DNA of 64,000 nt from Methylorubrum thiocyanatum. GTDB lineage: Bacteria > Pseudomonadota > Alphaproteobacteria > Rhizobiales > Beijerinckiaceae. Below are positions 16,790 through 25,241 of the stretch, in pieces. Position numbers and translations under genes: made by a program. The notes beneath the pieces were generated by a model. It saw only the letters and a program-made list of their open reading frames with translations. It was not told where the DNA came from and made no database searches. The stretch lies in NCBI GenBank assembly GCA_014138645.1, contig JACJIB010000004.1, positions 614,044 through 678,043 on the forward strand. Reading direction: 5' to 3'. The number at the start of each line of letters is the position of its first letter. Within the stretch, counting starts at the first letter, position 1.

Positions 16790-17554
16790 TCACGCCTTGC
16801 CGGAGAGGAAGCGGGCGAGCCGCGCTTGCGTCTCCGGATCGCGCAGGCCCGCCTCGAAGGCCTGCGCCTCGGCCTCGATCGCCGCCTCGACGGCACCCTG
16901 CTCGCCGCGCATCAGCGCGCGGGTCGCCTGCACCGCCCGGCGCGGCAGGGCGGCAAGCCGCGCGGCCTGCGCCAGGGCGTGCGCTTCCACCTCCTCGGAG
17001 GGCAGCAGCCCGTTGGCGAGCCCCATCGACACCGCCGCCGCCCCGTCGAACGGCTCGCACAGGAGCAGCAGCGCCGCGGCGCGGGCAGGCCCGATCCGCC
17101 GCGGCAGGAGGTGGCTCGCGGCGGCCTCCGGCACCACGCCGAGTTCCACGAACGGCATGCGGAAGCGCGCCTGCGGCGAGACATAGACGAGGTCGCAATG
17201 CAGCGTCAGCGTCGTGCCGACGCCGATGGCGAGCCCGTCCACCGCCGCGACCAGCGGCGTGCGGGTGCGGGCGAGCTGCCGGATGAAGCGCAGGGCCGGC
17301 ATCTCCGCAAACGCCGCCCGCGGCTCCGTGCCGGCGGCGAAGAAATCGCCGAGGTCGTTGCCGGCGGTGAAGGCGCCGGGCAGCCCGGCGAACACCACCG
17401 CCCCGATTTTTTCCGCATTGGCGTCGGCGTCTTGCAGGGCCGCGGTGGCGGCGTCGTACATCGCCCCGGTCAGCGCGTTCTTCTTCGCCGGCCGGTTCCA
17501 GCGGATCAGCCGGACCCCGCCCGCGACATCCTCGATGGTGATGGCCTCAGTCAT
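16790..17554 (-). CDS. Enoyl-CoA hydratase/isomerase family protein (254 aa)
   Basis: This is a crotonase fold: WNRPAKKNALTGAMYDA, then the oxyanion-hole segment FTAGNDLGDFF and the second half with AAVDGLAIGVGTTLTLHCDL. The active-site region reads RMPFVELGVVPEAAASHLLP, placing a Glu where many hydratases have one catalytic acid; the second Glu is not obvious. It would act on acyl-CoA substrates in the cytoplasm and heads a leftward operon with two SDRs. I take the ATG at 17554 (MTEAITIED); an ATG four codons earlier is possible. Confidence 0.87.
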   Translation of the reverse strand: MTEAITIEDVAGGVRLIRWNRPAKKNALTGAMYDAATAALQDADANAEKIGAVVFAGLPGAFTAGNDLGDFFAAGTEPRAAFAEMPALRFIRQLARTRTPLVAAVDGLAIGVGTTLTLHCDLVYVSPQARFRMPFVELGVVPEAAASHLLPRRIGPARAAALLLLCEPFDGAAAVSMGLANGLLPSEEVEAHALAQAARLAALPRRAVQATRALMRGEQGAVEAAIEAEAQAFEAGLRDPETQARLARFLSGKA

Positions 17555-17754
17555 CCGCCCTCGCATCCGCCCTCGCCCCGCGCGCTCGGTCCCAAGACGT
17601 CCGAGCCGTCGCCCACCCTTCTTCCCACCGCACCGCTTTGTCGAGGGGCCATCGGCGGCGCTCGGGCCGCGCCGCGGGCGGCGTCGCCTGACCCGAGCGC
17701 CGCCCCGGTTCTTGGAGCTATCCTTTGGGCCTGTCCTTCCGGGGCCGCGGAGCG

Positions 17755-17807
17755 GAACCCGGAACCCACCCGTGAGGCACCGTGCGCCGCGGGTGGGTTC
17801 CGGGTTC
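17755..17807. repeat. Perfect 18-bp inverted repeat with 17-nt loop
   Basis: GAACCCGGAACCCACCCG (17755-17772) is exactly inverted at 17790-17807. It lies in the 447-bp gap between the divergent enoyl-CoA hydratase and DMT-type genes. No other gene or RNA is evident in this gap. The arms are longer than a typical terminator stem and there is no T-run. Confidence 0.8.
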
Positions 17808-18001
17808 GCTTGTCAGCGCCCCGGAATGAGGGGGGAGGATCCAGGCCGAGCGGTTTTCCGAAAAGGCCCTGCCTCGACCCGCCCACTCGCTCGATCCAGT
17901 GGCGCGACCCTGGCCCCGCCGCGCCGGGCGGATCACGCGGCCGGGACGGCGCCGGTGTCGCACCCCCGAAACTTGAGGGGAGGCCCGCCGGATGTCCGGC
18001 C

Positions 18002-18445
18002 ATGTGGTTCCTCTACGCTCTCACCATCGCCGCCGGGCTCGCCAACGCGATCCAGCCGGGACAGAACGCGACGTTGTCGAAGTCGCTCGGCCTGCCGGTC
18101 ACGGCGGCCCTCCTGACGCTGCTCGTCAGCACCGCCGGCCTGCTCGCCGGCGGCCTCGCGCTCGGAAAACTCGAAATCCCCACCGGCCAGCAGCTCGCAC
18201 AGGTGCCGTGGTGGGCGTGGCTCGGCGGCTTCCTGAGTATTTTGCTGATCCTGGCTCAGCTCTACGCCTCCCCCGCCATCGGCGCGGCGACCTTTTTGGG
18301 GATCATCGTGACGGTGGGCGTGCTCGCCTCGCTCGTGTTCGACCACTTTGGGTGGATCGGATTTCAGGTGCACCCGGCGAGTTTTTGGCGCGTCGCCGGG
18401 GCGGTGTTGATGGTGGTTGGGGTGGGGTTAGTGGCCGTGTTTTGA
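18002..18445 (+). CDS. DMT-superfamily inner membrane protein, YdcZ/DUF606 type (147 aa)
   Basis: The protein is almost entirely hydrophobic with five predicted helices. It starts MWFLYALTIAAGLANAIQPG and includes NATLSKSLGLPVTAALLTLL and PAIGAATFLGIIVTVGVLAS, which match the small DUF606 (YdcZ) transporter family of about 145 residues. These proteins probably function as dimers in small-molecule export; no substrate is known. Immediately after its stop the base composition changes abruptly to AT-rich, marking the edge of the foreign module that follows. Confidence 0.85.
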   Translation: MWFLYALTIAAGLANAIQPGQNATLSKSLGLPVTAALLTLLVSTAGLLAGGLALGKLEIPTGQQLAQVPWWAWLGGFLSILLILAQLYASPAIGAATFLGIIVTVGVLASLVFDHFGWIGFQVHPASFWRVAGAVLMVVGVGLVAVF

Positions 18446-18796
18446 TTTGAGGCCGCAGGATTTTATTTTTACATTGCATGTGCCCTTTTCCGCATTATAG
18501 TTATATCTGTGCTGTAAAATTTGATGATAAAGATTCTATGATGCTAGGAATTGTTCGACGGAATTGTCTTTGAAAATTTTAACTAAATGAACTTTGTATT
18601 GAAAATATGGTCTATAGCTTTGCTGTGAGCCAACGGTCCAAGTCCAGATGGCCCGATGTGGCATTTCGATCACCGTCACCCGCCGGGTGTGAGAAAGCAC
18701 CAGCTAGGCTCGAATGCTGCTATATGGGTGTGCGTTCTTGCTTTGTTCTGCTAGACAGCGGAGATCCGCCATCGGCATCGTGAATCGAGGTGCGAC
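18446..18796. other. AT-rich intergenic leader of the ImmA-cyclase module, no gene seen
   Basis: Just after the DMT gene the GC content falls sharply (for example TTTTATTTTTACATTGCATG near 18460). The 350 bp carry no convincing ORF and should contain the left insertion boundary and the promoter of the ImmA/IrrE gene. I saw no flanking tRNA or clear direct repeat. Confidence 0.55.
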
Positions 18797-19327
18797 GTGG
18801 AGCCGAAACAACCCATACCTTCAAGGCTGCTAAAGCCGCAGGTGCATAGATTCGCCGAGTCGGTTGCTTCCGAGCTCGGATATGCCCCTGGCGCAGCGCT
18901 TGAGCCTATACTGGGCCGCCTCAACGGCAGCCTAGAGTATCGGTCTTTGTTTGGTTCTAGCGATAGTGCAGACTCAATCCATGTAACTCCTGACGGCAAT
19001 TTCACTATTTTTATGTCTGGTCTCACGTCTAGTGAGAGAGACCGGTTCACCATAGCTCATGAATTGGGGCATTATTTTTTACACTTTCCTCTTGTTCGTA
19101 AGAAATTCCCTGGCGCCTCGATGGTCGCGACGCGTTGGGTGGATGAAACAGATACAGATCAGCGTAGAGCTGAGTGGGAAGCAAACTGGTTTGCGGCAGC
19201 ATTTTTGATGCCCAATGATTTATTTAAAGCTGATGCTGATCTAAGTAGCAATGACATTCAGTATCTTTCTTTGAAATATGGCGTAAGCATGCACGCGGCG
19301 CAAATTCGGCTTGCCACTCTGTCTTGA
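18797..19327 (+). CDS. ImmA/IrrE-type metallo-endopeptidase (176 aa)
   Basis: The zinc-peptidase motif HELGH (His88, Glu89, His92) sits in DRFTIAHELGHYFLHFP. A second motif EANWFAAAFLMP follows, with Glu128 as the likely third zinc ligand; both are diagnostic of the ImmA/IrrE (DUF955) family. Known members cleave repressors (ImmA on ImmR, IrrE/PprI on DdrO) to switch on genes after DNA damage or mating signals. No helix-turn-helix is fused to this protein and no repressor gene is adjacent. Instead a class III cyclase-like gene follows 10 nt downstream. Composition is AT-rich, unlike both flanks, so it was probably acquired horizontally. A GTG at 18794-18796 precedes the ATG, so the exact start could shift by a codon. 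Confidence 0.9.
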   Translation: MEPKQPIPSRLLKPQVHRFAESVASELGYAPGAALEPILGRLNGSLEYRSLFGSSDSADSIHVTPDGNFTIFMSGLTSSERDRFTIAHELGHYFLHFPLVRKKFPGASMVATRWVDETDTDQRRAEWEANWFAAAFLMPNDLFKADADLSSNDIQYLSLKYGVSMHAAQIRLATLS

Positions 19328-19337
19328 GGCATACGTT

Positions 19338-20414
19338 TTGTCAGGCTGTCCAAAATACCGGATTAGGCTGTTTCTGTCCGTCGATCTTGTTGGTTCAACC
19401 TCTTATAAAGCTGGCGTTGGTCGAGAAATAGTACGAAATACTGCCCGGCAGAGATGGGTCGATGAAACTCGCCATTTTTATCGAGAGTTTCCTAAGTATC
19501 TTGAGCAGCAGTTCAGAGTGTTTCCAACCAGCGGTGACCTAAACGATGGGCTATGTCCGCAAATTTGGAAGACTGTAGGTGACGAAATAATATTTTGCGT
19601 TAGGTTGGATCATCTTCAGCACCTTGGAAGATGTATATGGGCATTTATCAGGACGTTAGAGGTATATTCTAAATATCTTGAGGCTTCTAGCATCGAGCTC
19701 GATGTAAAAGGTGTCGCCTGGATTGCTGCGTTTCCGGCGCCAAACGTTACTGTACCAGTTTCTTCAAAACATGTCGAAAGTGCGGAGGACGAGTCCGGAT
19801 TAAGGGATCACGAGCAAACTGAGATCGAAGCAGACAAGGAGCCATCAAATTTCGAGTTTTTGGGAAAAGAGATTGATATCGGGTTCAGGGTTGCAAAGCA
19901 TTCAGGATCAAATAGACTTGCGCTCTCGATCGAGGTCGCTTATTTGTTGTCGACTTTATGTGCAAGAGGCGATTACAATTTTATTTTCACGTATTCTGGT
20001 CGAGAGAGCTTGAAGGGAGTGATTGGAAGCCGCCCTTACCCGATACTGGCAATTGATACGGAACGCCGAGAGCATCGGCGGCAAGTCCAGGCATTCGAAC
20101 AAGCTCTGATTGGCGACAAACATGCACCTCCGCACCTACTTGAGAGTTTTCTTGGTGCGTTCATGCAGGATGAAAAGATAGAATTTCCTATTCTGACTTC
20201 CAAAGGGTCGGAATCCGCAGAAGAAAACCTACCTGATAGTTACAGAAATTTCGCTGTTTTATGGCTTGCTGGTAATCGAGAGGATAAACAGAGAATAAAA
20301 GTCGAGGAGCAGTCAAAAGAGGCTGAAGAAGTTGCCGAGCCGGACGCAGAATCTCTTGCTGCCATAGAGGCTAGTGCGCAAGAGGTATTTAAGAGATTTA
20401 GGGAACCCGGCTGA
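19338..20414 (+). CDS. Class III nucleotide cyclase-like protein (358 aa, TTG start)
   Basis: Near the N-terminus RLFLSVDLVGSTSYKAG carries the first metal-binding Asp (D16 with this start) and IWKTVGDEIIFCV the second (D82), as in class III adenylyl/guanylyl cyclases. Later, FLGKEIDIGFRVAKHS occupies the place of the family's G-x-x-VNxAxR block: the transition-state Arg is kept (R184), while Asp (D180) replaces the usual Asn. About 45 acidic residues are inserted before that block, and the C-terminal third is charged and helical without membrane segments. I choose the TTG at 19338 because GAGG lies 9 nt upstream; a TTG at 19311 would overlap the peptidase gene. The product nucleotide is unknown. 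The pairing recalls Pycsar-type cyclase-effector modules. Confidence 0.75.
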   Translation: MSGCPKYRIRLFLSVDLVGSTSYKAGVGREIVRNTARQRWVDETRHFYREFPKYLEQQFRVFPTSGDLNDGLCPQIWKTVGDEIIFCVRLDHLQHLGRCIWAFIRTLEVYSKYLEASSIELDVKGVAWIAAFPAPNVTVPVSSKHVESAEDESGLRDHEQTEIEADKEPSNFEFLGKEIDIGFRVAKHSGSNRLALSIEVAYLLSTLCARGDYNFIFTYSGRESLKGVIGSRPYPILAIDTERREHRRQVQAFEQALIGDKHAPPHLLESFLGAFMQDEKIEFPILTSKGSESAEENLPDSYRNFAVLWLAGNREDKQRIKVEEQSKEAEEVAEPDAESLAAIEASAQEVFKRFREPG

Positions 20415-21296
20415 TTAAATCGGAATGAGCAAACTTAGGTCTATATCTGCATTTTGTTATATTTATTTACTTTCGATTACTTTAATTCTAGACCAGTCCT
20501 GGTTTGCGTGCTGAATTTCCTAGGTCTCTTGACACCATAGACAAAAAATCCTACAACCAGCGCGCTCACCTCCCGGACCAACCGGGGGAGCTTTTCCGGT
20601 GACCGGCCGGCGAGGCTCGCAGGGAGGTGGGGCGGTTCCCGCGTCGGTGGCCCGGTCGCCATCGCCCCGGGCGCTGTGCGCGACACAACGCTGTCTCGGG
20701 ATGGGGCCATAGGCCGGTCTCGGGTCGGCGCCCAGGAACAACCGGAGCCGGGCCCACTACGAGGTCCGGTGCGGACGAGACCGACGAAGCCGGTTCCTGG
20801 CCGAGGCGTCCTCGCCCCTCACGGGGCGGCGCGCCGGAGAGCACCAGGCCCGCGGGTCCGGGGTCGATGCCGGTGGAGCGACCGTGACGCAAAAACGGAA
20901 GGGCGGCGTCTCCTGATAAGGACGCGGCCCCTCCGCGGGACGCCGGGAGACCGGCACAGTGTCAAACAAGCATCCGGAGGTCTCGCGGCGTCCCGCGTCC
21001 CCCTCGGGGTCTTTTGAAGCGTGTGGCGTTCCCAGCCGGCCGATCGGCCAGCCGTCCTCCGGGCCTTCAGGCCGCGGGGGGAACCGTGTTTTTCCGCAGA
21101 CGCTCTTTGACCGGTCGGGGAGACGGGCGCGATGTTCGAGCCGCGGTTCCAAGCCTCGGCCTCATCCTGAGGTGCCGGCGCGGAGCGGCGGCCTCGAAGG
21201 GTCCCCCAGAGCCCGCGCGATCCCTGGAGCACCGCTCAAAGCCGCGGCGCGGCCCCTCAGGATGAGGGCGTGAGTGGGCGGACGGTGCGAGGCGCC
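20415..21296. other. Long gene-free region with a dispersed palindromic repeat at its right end
   Basis: The first ~120 bp are AT-rich and close the foreign module; GC-rich sequence resumes near 20560. I find no ORF with family resemblance on either strand. At the right end CCTCATCCTGAGG (21160-21172) is inverted at 21255-21267 with 82 nt between, a layout typical of palindromic intergenic elements in alphaproteobacteria. It may mark an old insertion or contain an untranslated RNA, but nothing specific is visible. Confidence 0.5.
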
Positions 21297-22322
21297 TCAG
21301 GCCACGCCGGTGCGCAGCAGGTCGTGGTAATGGACGAGGCCGACGGGGCGGCCGTCCTCCACCACCACCAGGGCGGTGATCTTCATCGCCTCCTGGATCT
21401 GCAGCGCCTTGGCGAGCAGGGTCTCGGGGGTGATCGTGCGGGGATTCTTGGTCATCACCGCCTCGACCGGCATCCGGTCCAGGCCCTCGCGGGAGAAGAT
21501 GGCGCGGCGCACGTCGCCGTCGGTGAGGATGCCGGCCAGCGCGCCCTCCGCATCGACCACGAGGACGGAGCCGAACCCCTTGGCGTCGATCTCGGCCACC
21601 GCCGCCCGCATCGCGGTGCCGAGCGCCACCACCGGGAGGTTGGCCCCGCCATGCATGACCTCGCGCACCTGCCGCAGGGAGGCGCCGAGGCGGCCGCCGG
21701 GATGGAACACGGAGAAGTCGCGGGCGGAGAAGCCGCGGGCCTCCAGGAGCGCCACGGCGAGCGCGTCGCCGAGCGCGAGCTGCATCGCCGTCGAGGTGGT
21801 GGGGGCGAGCCCGTTGGGGCAGGCCTCCTTCGCCTTCGGCAGGGCGAGGCAGGTATCGGCCTCGCGGCCCAGCGTCGAGGCGGCGTTGGAGGTGATCGCC
21901 ACGAGGCCGACGCGGTAGCGCCGCGTGTAGCCGATGATGTCGGCCAGTTCCGTGGTCTCGCCCGACCACGACAGCGCCAGCACCACGTCCTCGGGCTGGA
22001 TCATGCCGAGATCGCCGTGGCTCGCCTCGGCCGGGTGGACGTAGAGGGCCGGCGTGCCGGTGGAGGCGAAGGTCGCCGCGATCTTGCGGGCGACGTGGCC
22101 GGACTTGCCCATGCCGGTGCAGATCACCCGGCCGCGGGCCGCGCCGATCCGCTCGACGGCCTGGGCGAAGGGCTCGCCGAGCCCGTTGTCGATCGCCGCC
22201 ATCAGGCAGGCGAGGCCCTCGCGCTCGGTCTCGATGGTGCGCAGGGCCGAGGCGATGGCGGGCGCCCGCACCGTCGCCTCGCGCGCCTCGTCTCGATCCT
22301 CGATCCGCTGTGCCAGGGCCAT
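21297..22322 (-). CDS. kdsD: Arabinose-5-phosphate isomerase KdsD/KpsF family (341 aa)
   Basis: The protein has an N-terminal SIS domain followed by two CBS domains, the standard KdsD layout at the usual length. SIS motifs include VICTGMGKSGHVARKIAATF and the sugar-phosphate site ALSWSGETTELADIIGY; FHPGGRLGASLRQVREVMH joins to the CBS pair (SVLVVDAEGALAGILTDGDV, LVVVEDGRPVGLVHYHDLL). It converts ribulose 5-phosphate to arabinose 5-phosphate, the first step of Kdo synthesis for lipopolysaccharide. The next genes rightward encode an outer-membrane barrel and a lipoprotein, consistent with an envelope locus. The ATG at 22322 (MALAQRIED) begins the recognisable sequence. Confidence 0.93.
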   Translation of the reverse strand: MALAQRIEDRDEAREATVRAPAIASALRTIETEREGLACLMAAIDNGLGEPFAQAVERIGAARGRVICTGMGKSGHVARKIAATFASTGTPALYVHPAEASHGDLGMIQPEDVVLALSWSGETTELADIIGYTRRYRVGLVAITSNAASTLGREADTCLALPKAKEACPNGLAPTTSTAMQLALGDALAVALLEARGFSARDFSVFHPGGRLGASLRQVREVMHGGANLPVVALGTAMRAAVAEIDAKGFGSVLVVDAEGALAGILTDGDVRRAIFSREGLDRMPVEAVMTKNPRTITPETLLAKALQIQEAMKITALVVVEDGRPVGLVHYHDLLRTGVA

Positions 22323-22593
22323 GAAGGGTTCGTTCCGTCTCGGGGCCGGGCGCCGCGCACGGGCCCAGGGTCTCTCGTCGGCGCCGCGCGGCGCGAAGCG
22401 CCCTCTTCGCCCGCGACTGTGGCCGCAAGGCGGCTGCGAGGGCCGCGACGAGGGCGGGACAGGGCGGGGGGACGCGCCGCAACCGGGCGTTAACCATGTC
22501 TGGCGCAACGCTCTTAACCATGGAGCGCCGGCCGGACAGGGACGCCGCTCCGTCGACGGGCCGCCGGCCGCATCCAGGGAAAGAGCGCTGCCG

Positions 22594-24399
22594 GTGTCAC
22601 GCGAGCGGCCGAACGGGGACAGGCGCGAGGGGCACCGCGGCAGGTCGGGCAGCGCGGGCGCGCTTGCTCCGGTGCTGTTGCCGGCGCTGCTGGCCGCCCT
22701 GCTCGCGGCCCCTGCCCTCGCCCAAGACCGCGACGCCCGCGACGCCCGCGACGCCCGCGACGCCGCGCCTTCCGACACCGCGCAGCAGGCCGCGCCGAAC
22801 CTGCGCGGCACCGGGCCGGCCCCCGCCGGCCGCCCGCGCGCCTCCGCCTTCGACGCGCCGACTTCCCTGCGCGGCTCCGGCGCCTTCCCCGCCCCGCTCG
22901 GCAGCGGCGGGCCGACCAATCCCGCCGCCACCTCGCCCTCCGAGGAGGAGCCGACGGTGGCGCGCCTGCCGCGCTTCCGCAGCGCGACGAGCCTGCCCGG
23001 CTCCACCGCACAGGGCACGCCGGCCCGGCCCTCGCTGCTGCGCCTGCGCGCGGCGCCCCCGCGCCGCCTCGGCTCGGCGACCCGCCAGATCACCCAGACC
23101 CGCACGCAGCAGATCGTCACGGATCTGCGCCTCACGCCGGTGATCCAGAACCCGGTCTCCGGCGTGCCGCTGCCGACGCCGATCCTCGGGCTCGGCCTGC
23201 CGAACGCCGCCGGGCTGCTGCTCGGCAACACCTTGCGCCGGCCGATCCCCGCCGACAGCGCCTACGCGCCGCTCGGCATCCGGCTCGGCACCTTCACGCT
23301 GCTGCCGGCCTTCACCCAGAGCATCGGCTACGATTCGAATCCGGACCAGATCGGCGGCACCCGCCCGCGCTCCTCCCTGGCGCTGCGCAGCGAGGCGGAA
23401 CTGGCGCTGCGCAGCGAGTGGTCGGCCTCCGAACTCACCGCCGAGATGCGCGGCAGCTACCTCGAATATCCGCAGAACCCCGAGGCGAGCCGCCCCAACG
23501 CGGTGGGCACCGCGCGGATGCGCATCGACGTCGACCGCGACACCCGCGTCGATCTGGAGACCCGCTTCCTGCTCGACAGCCAGCGCCTCGGCAGCCCGGA
23601 TCTCGGCGCGGGCGGGGCGACGAGCCGGCCGCTCTTTGCCACCTACGGCGCGACCGCGGGGGTGCAGGAAAGCTTCAACCGGCTGCAACTCTCCCTGCGC
23701 GGCTCGATCGACCGCTCGGTCTTCGAGGATGCGCAGCTCGGCGACGGCACCACGATCATCCAGAGCGACCGCAACGCCAACCAGTACGGTCTGCGCCTGC
23801 GCGCCGGCTACGAGATCTCGCCGGCGATCACCCCCTTCGTCGAGACCTTCCTCGACACCCGGGTCTACGACACGCCGGTGGACCAGTTCGGCCTGCGCCG
23901 CGATTCCGACGGCATCGCCTTCGCCGTCGGCGCGGCGGTGGCGCTCAACAGCACGCTGACCGCGGAGATCTCGGGCGGCCTGCAGCACCGCTCCTACATC
24001 GACCGCACGCTGCAGGACATCACCGCGCCGGTCCTCAACGCGACGCTCGTCTGGTCGGTCTCGCCCCTCACCACGGTGCGGTTCAACCAGCAGACCGGCG
24101 TGATCGAGACCTCGGTGCCGGGCTCCAGCGGCGCCTTCACCGAAGCCGCCACCCTCGAAGTGCAGCACGACCTGCTGCGCAACCTCTCGATCACCCTGGG
24201 CGGTGCCTACCTGTCCACCGACTACGACGGCGTGCGCATCCGCGAGCGGGGCTTCTCTGCCATCGCCCGGCTCGACTACCGCTTCAACCGCTGGCTCGCC
24301 CTGCGCGGCAGCTACATCTACTCGACACTCAACAGCACCATCCCGCTCTCGACTTACGACGCGCACACGGTGCTGCTCGGCGTGCGGGTGAACCCCTGA
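22594..24399 (+). CDS. Outer membrane beta-barrel protein (601 aa, GTG start)
   Basis: After a charged start, LLPALLAALLAAPALAQ forms the signal peptide and is followed at once by a small repeat DARDARDARDA. Residues 30-230 are Pro/Ala/Arg-rich and probably disordered. From about 240 to the end alternating aromatic/polar strands predominate (LLPAFTQSIGYDSNPDQIGG, RLDYRFNRWLALRGSYIY), and the protein ends VLLGVRVNP as in the BBP2-like outer-membrane barrels found next to polysaccharide genes. I place the start at GTG 22594 because GGGAAAGAG precedes it; longer forms would run antisense through kdsD. The role could be a porin or an export channel. Confidence 0.75.
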   Translation: MSRERPNGDRREGHRGRSGSAGALAPVLLPALLAALLAAPALAQDRDARDARDARDAAPSDTAQQAAPNLRGTGPAPAGRPRASAFDAPTSLRGSGAFPAPLGSGGPTNPAATSPSEEEPTVARLPRFRSATSLPGSTAQGTPARPSLLRLRAAPPRRLGSATRQITQTRTQQIVTDLRLTPVIQNPVSGVPLPTPILGLGLPNAAGLLLGNTLRRPIPADSAYAPLGIRLGTFTLLPAFTQSIGYDSNPDQIGGTRPRSSLALRSEAELALRSEWSASELTAEMRGSYLEYPQNPEASRPNAVGTARMRIDVDRDTRVDLETRFLLDSQRLGSPDLGAGGATSRPLFATYGATAGVQESFNRLQLSLRGSIDRSVFEDAQLGDGTTIIQSDRNANQYGLRLRAGYEISPAITPFVETFLDTRVYDTPVDQFGLRRDSDGIAFAVGAAVALNSTLTAEISGGLQHRSYIDRTLQDITAPVLNATLVWSVSPLTTVRFNQQTGVIETSVPGSSGAFTEAATLEVQHDLLRNLSITLGGAYLSTDYDGVRIRERGFSAIARLDYRFNRWLALRGSYIYSTLNSTIPLSTYDAHTVLLGVRVNP

Positions 24400-24408
24400 C
24401 CGAAGCGG

Positions 24409-24972
24409 CTAGCGGGCGAGCGAGAGCGGCGCGCCCGATTTCGAGAGGGCGCCGTCGAGGCTGCCGCCGGCCTGCCGCAGGCGCGCGGCCACCGTGCCGC
24501 CCGGCTGGTAGAGGTAGACCTCGCCATCGCGAAAATCCCAGGCTGAGACTTTGGCGAGATCCTTGTTGCCGCACCCCGCGGTCGTGGCCTTGTAGAGGTC
24601 GAGCGAGGGCGTGCTCGACAGGGAGACCTTGCAGCTTCCCGCCGCGTCGGTGGCGTTCCACGAGCCCACCACCGCGGAGCGGCCGGTCGCGACCACCGGC
24701 GGTGGCGCGGGCGGGGGGGGCGGTTCGAGCGCCGGGGACGGTGCGGCCGCGACGCTCGGGGGCGGCGGCTCGCCCGGGGCGGCGGAGGCGCCCGGCGGAG
24801 GCGCGAGCGGCTCGCTCGTGACCGTGCCGGCGGGCAGCGCGGGCGTGGCGGGTTCGAGCGCCGCCTGCGGCCGCGGACGCTCGCGCGGCCCCTCGAAGCG
24901 GTTCGAGGCGCAGGCGCCGACGCTCGCGGCGAGCGCGAGACAGGCGGCTTTCGACAGGAACCCACGCGTCAT
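24409..24972 (-). CDS. AprI/Inh-family protease-inhibitor-like lipoprotein (187 aa)
   Basis: The start MTRGFLSKAACLALAASVGAC is a lipoprotein signal with Cys at the lipobox, so the protein is probably anchored to the outer membrane. A long Pro/Ala-rich linker follows (residues 30-95). The C-terminal 90 residues (SAVVGSWNATDAAGSCKVSL, AGCGNKDLAKVSAWDFRDGE) match the Inh fold, with two Cys that could form its single disulfide. Inh proteins block serralysin-type proteases, while Omp19-like relatives in alphaproteobacteria are broad inhibitors. No protease gene is adjacent. It converges with the barrel protein, separated by only 9 nt. Confidence 0.78.
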   Translation of the reverse strand: MTRGFLSKAACLALAASVGACASNRFEGPRERPRPQAALEPATPALPAGTVTSEPLAPPPGASAAPGEPPPPSVAAAPSPALEPPPPPAPPPVVATGRSAVVGSWNATDAAGSCKVSLSSTPSLDLYKATTAGCGNKDLAKVSAWDFRDGEVYLYQPGGTVAARLRQAGGSLDGALSKSGAPLSLAR

Positions 24973-25241
24973 CAAAGACCCCTCACCCCAAACACGCAAC
25001 GGTCGCGCTTGCCCTCGCGAGCAAATGCGCTTGCGGCAAGGCAGGCTGCACGGCGAGGCCGGGAAAAGCCGCGCTTGAGCCGGTTTTCGAGGGGGTGTGG
25101 CGGTGCTGCCGCACTCGGAGCAACCGCTCGCGGCACGGGCTGTTCGTGGCGGGCTGAAACCGCAAAGAGCCGCGCCCGGATCGGAACGCGGCTCTCGCGA
25201 AAGGCGGGGTGCTTGGAGAAAAGCGGTGTGCTTGGAGAAAA

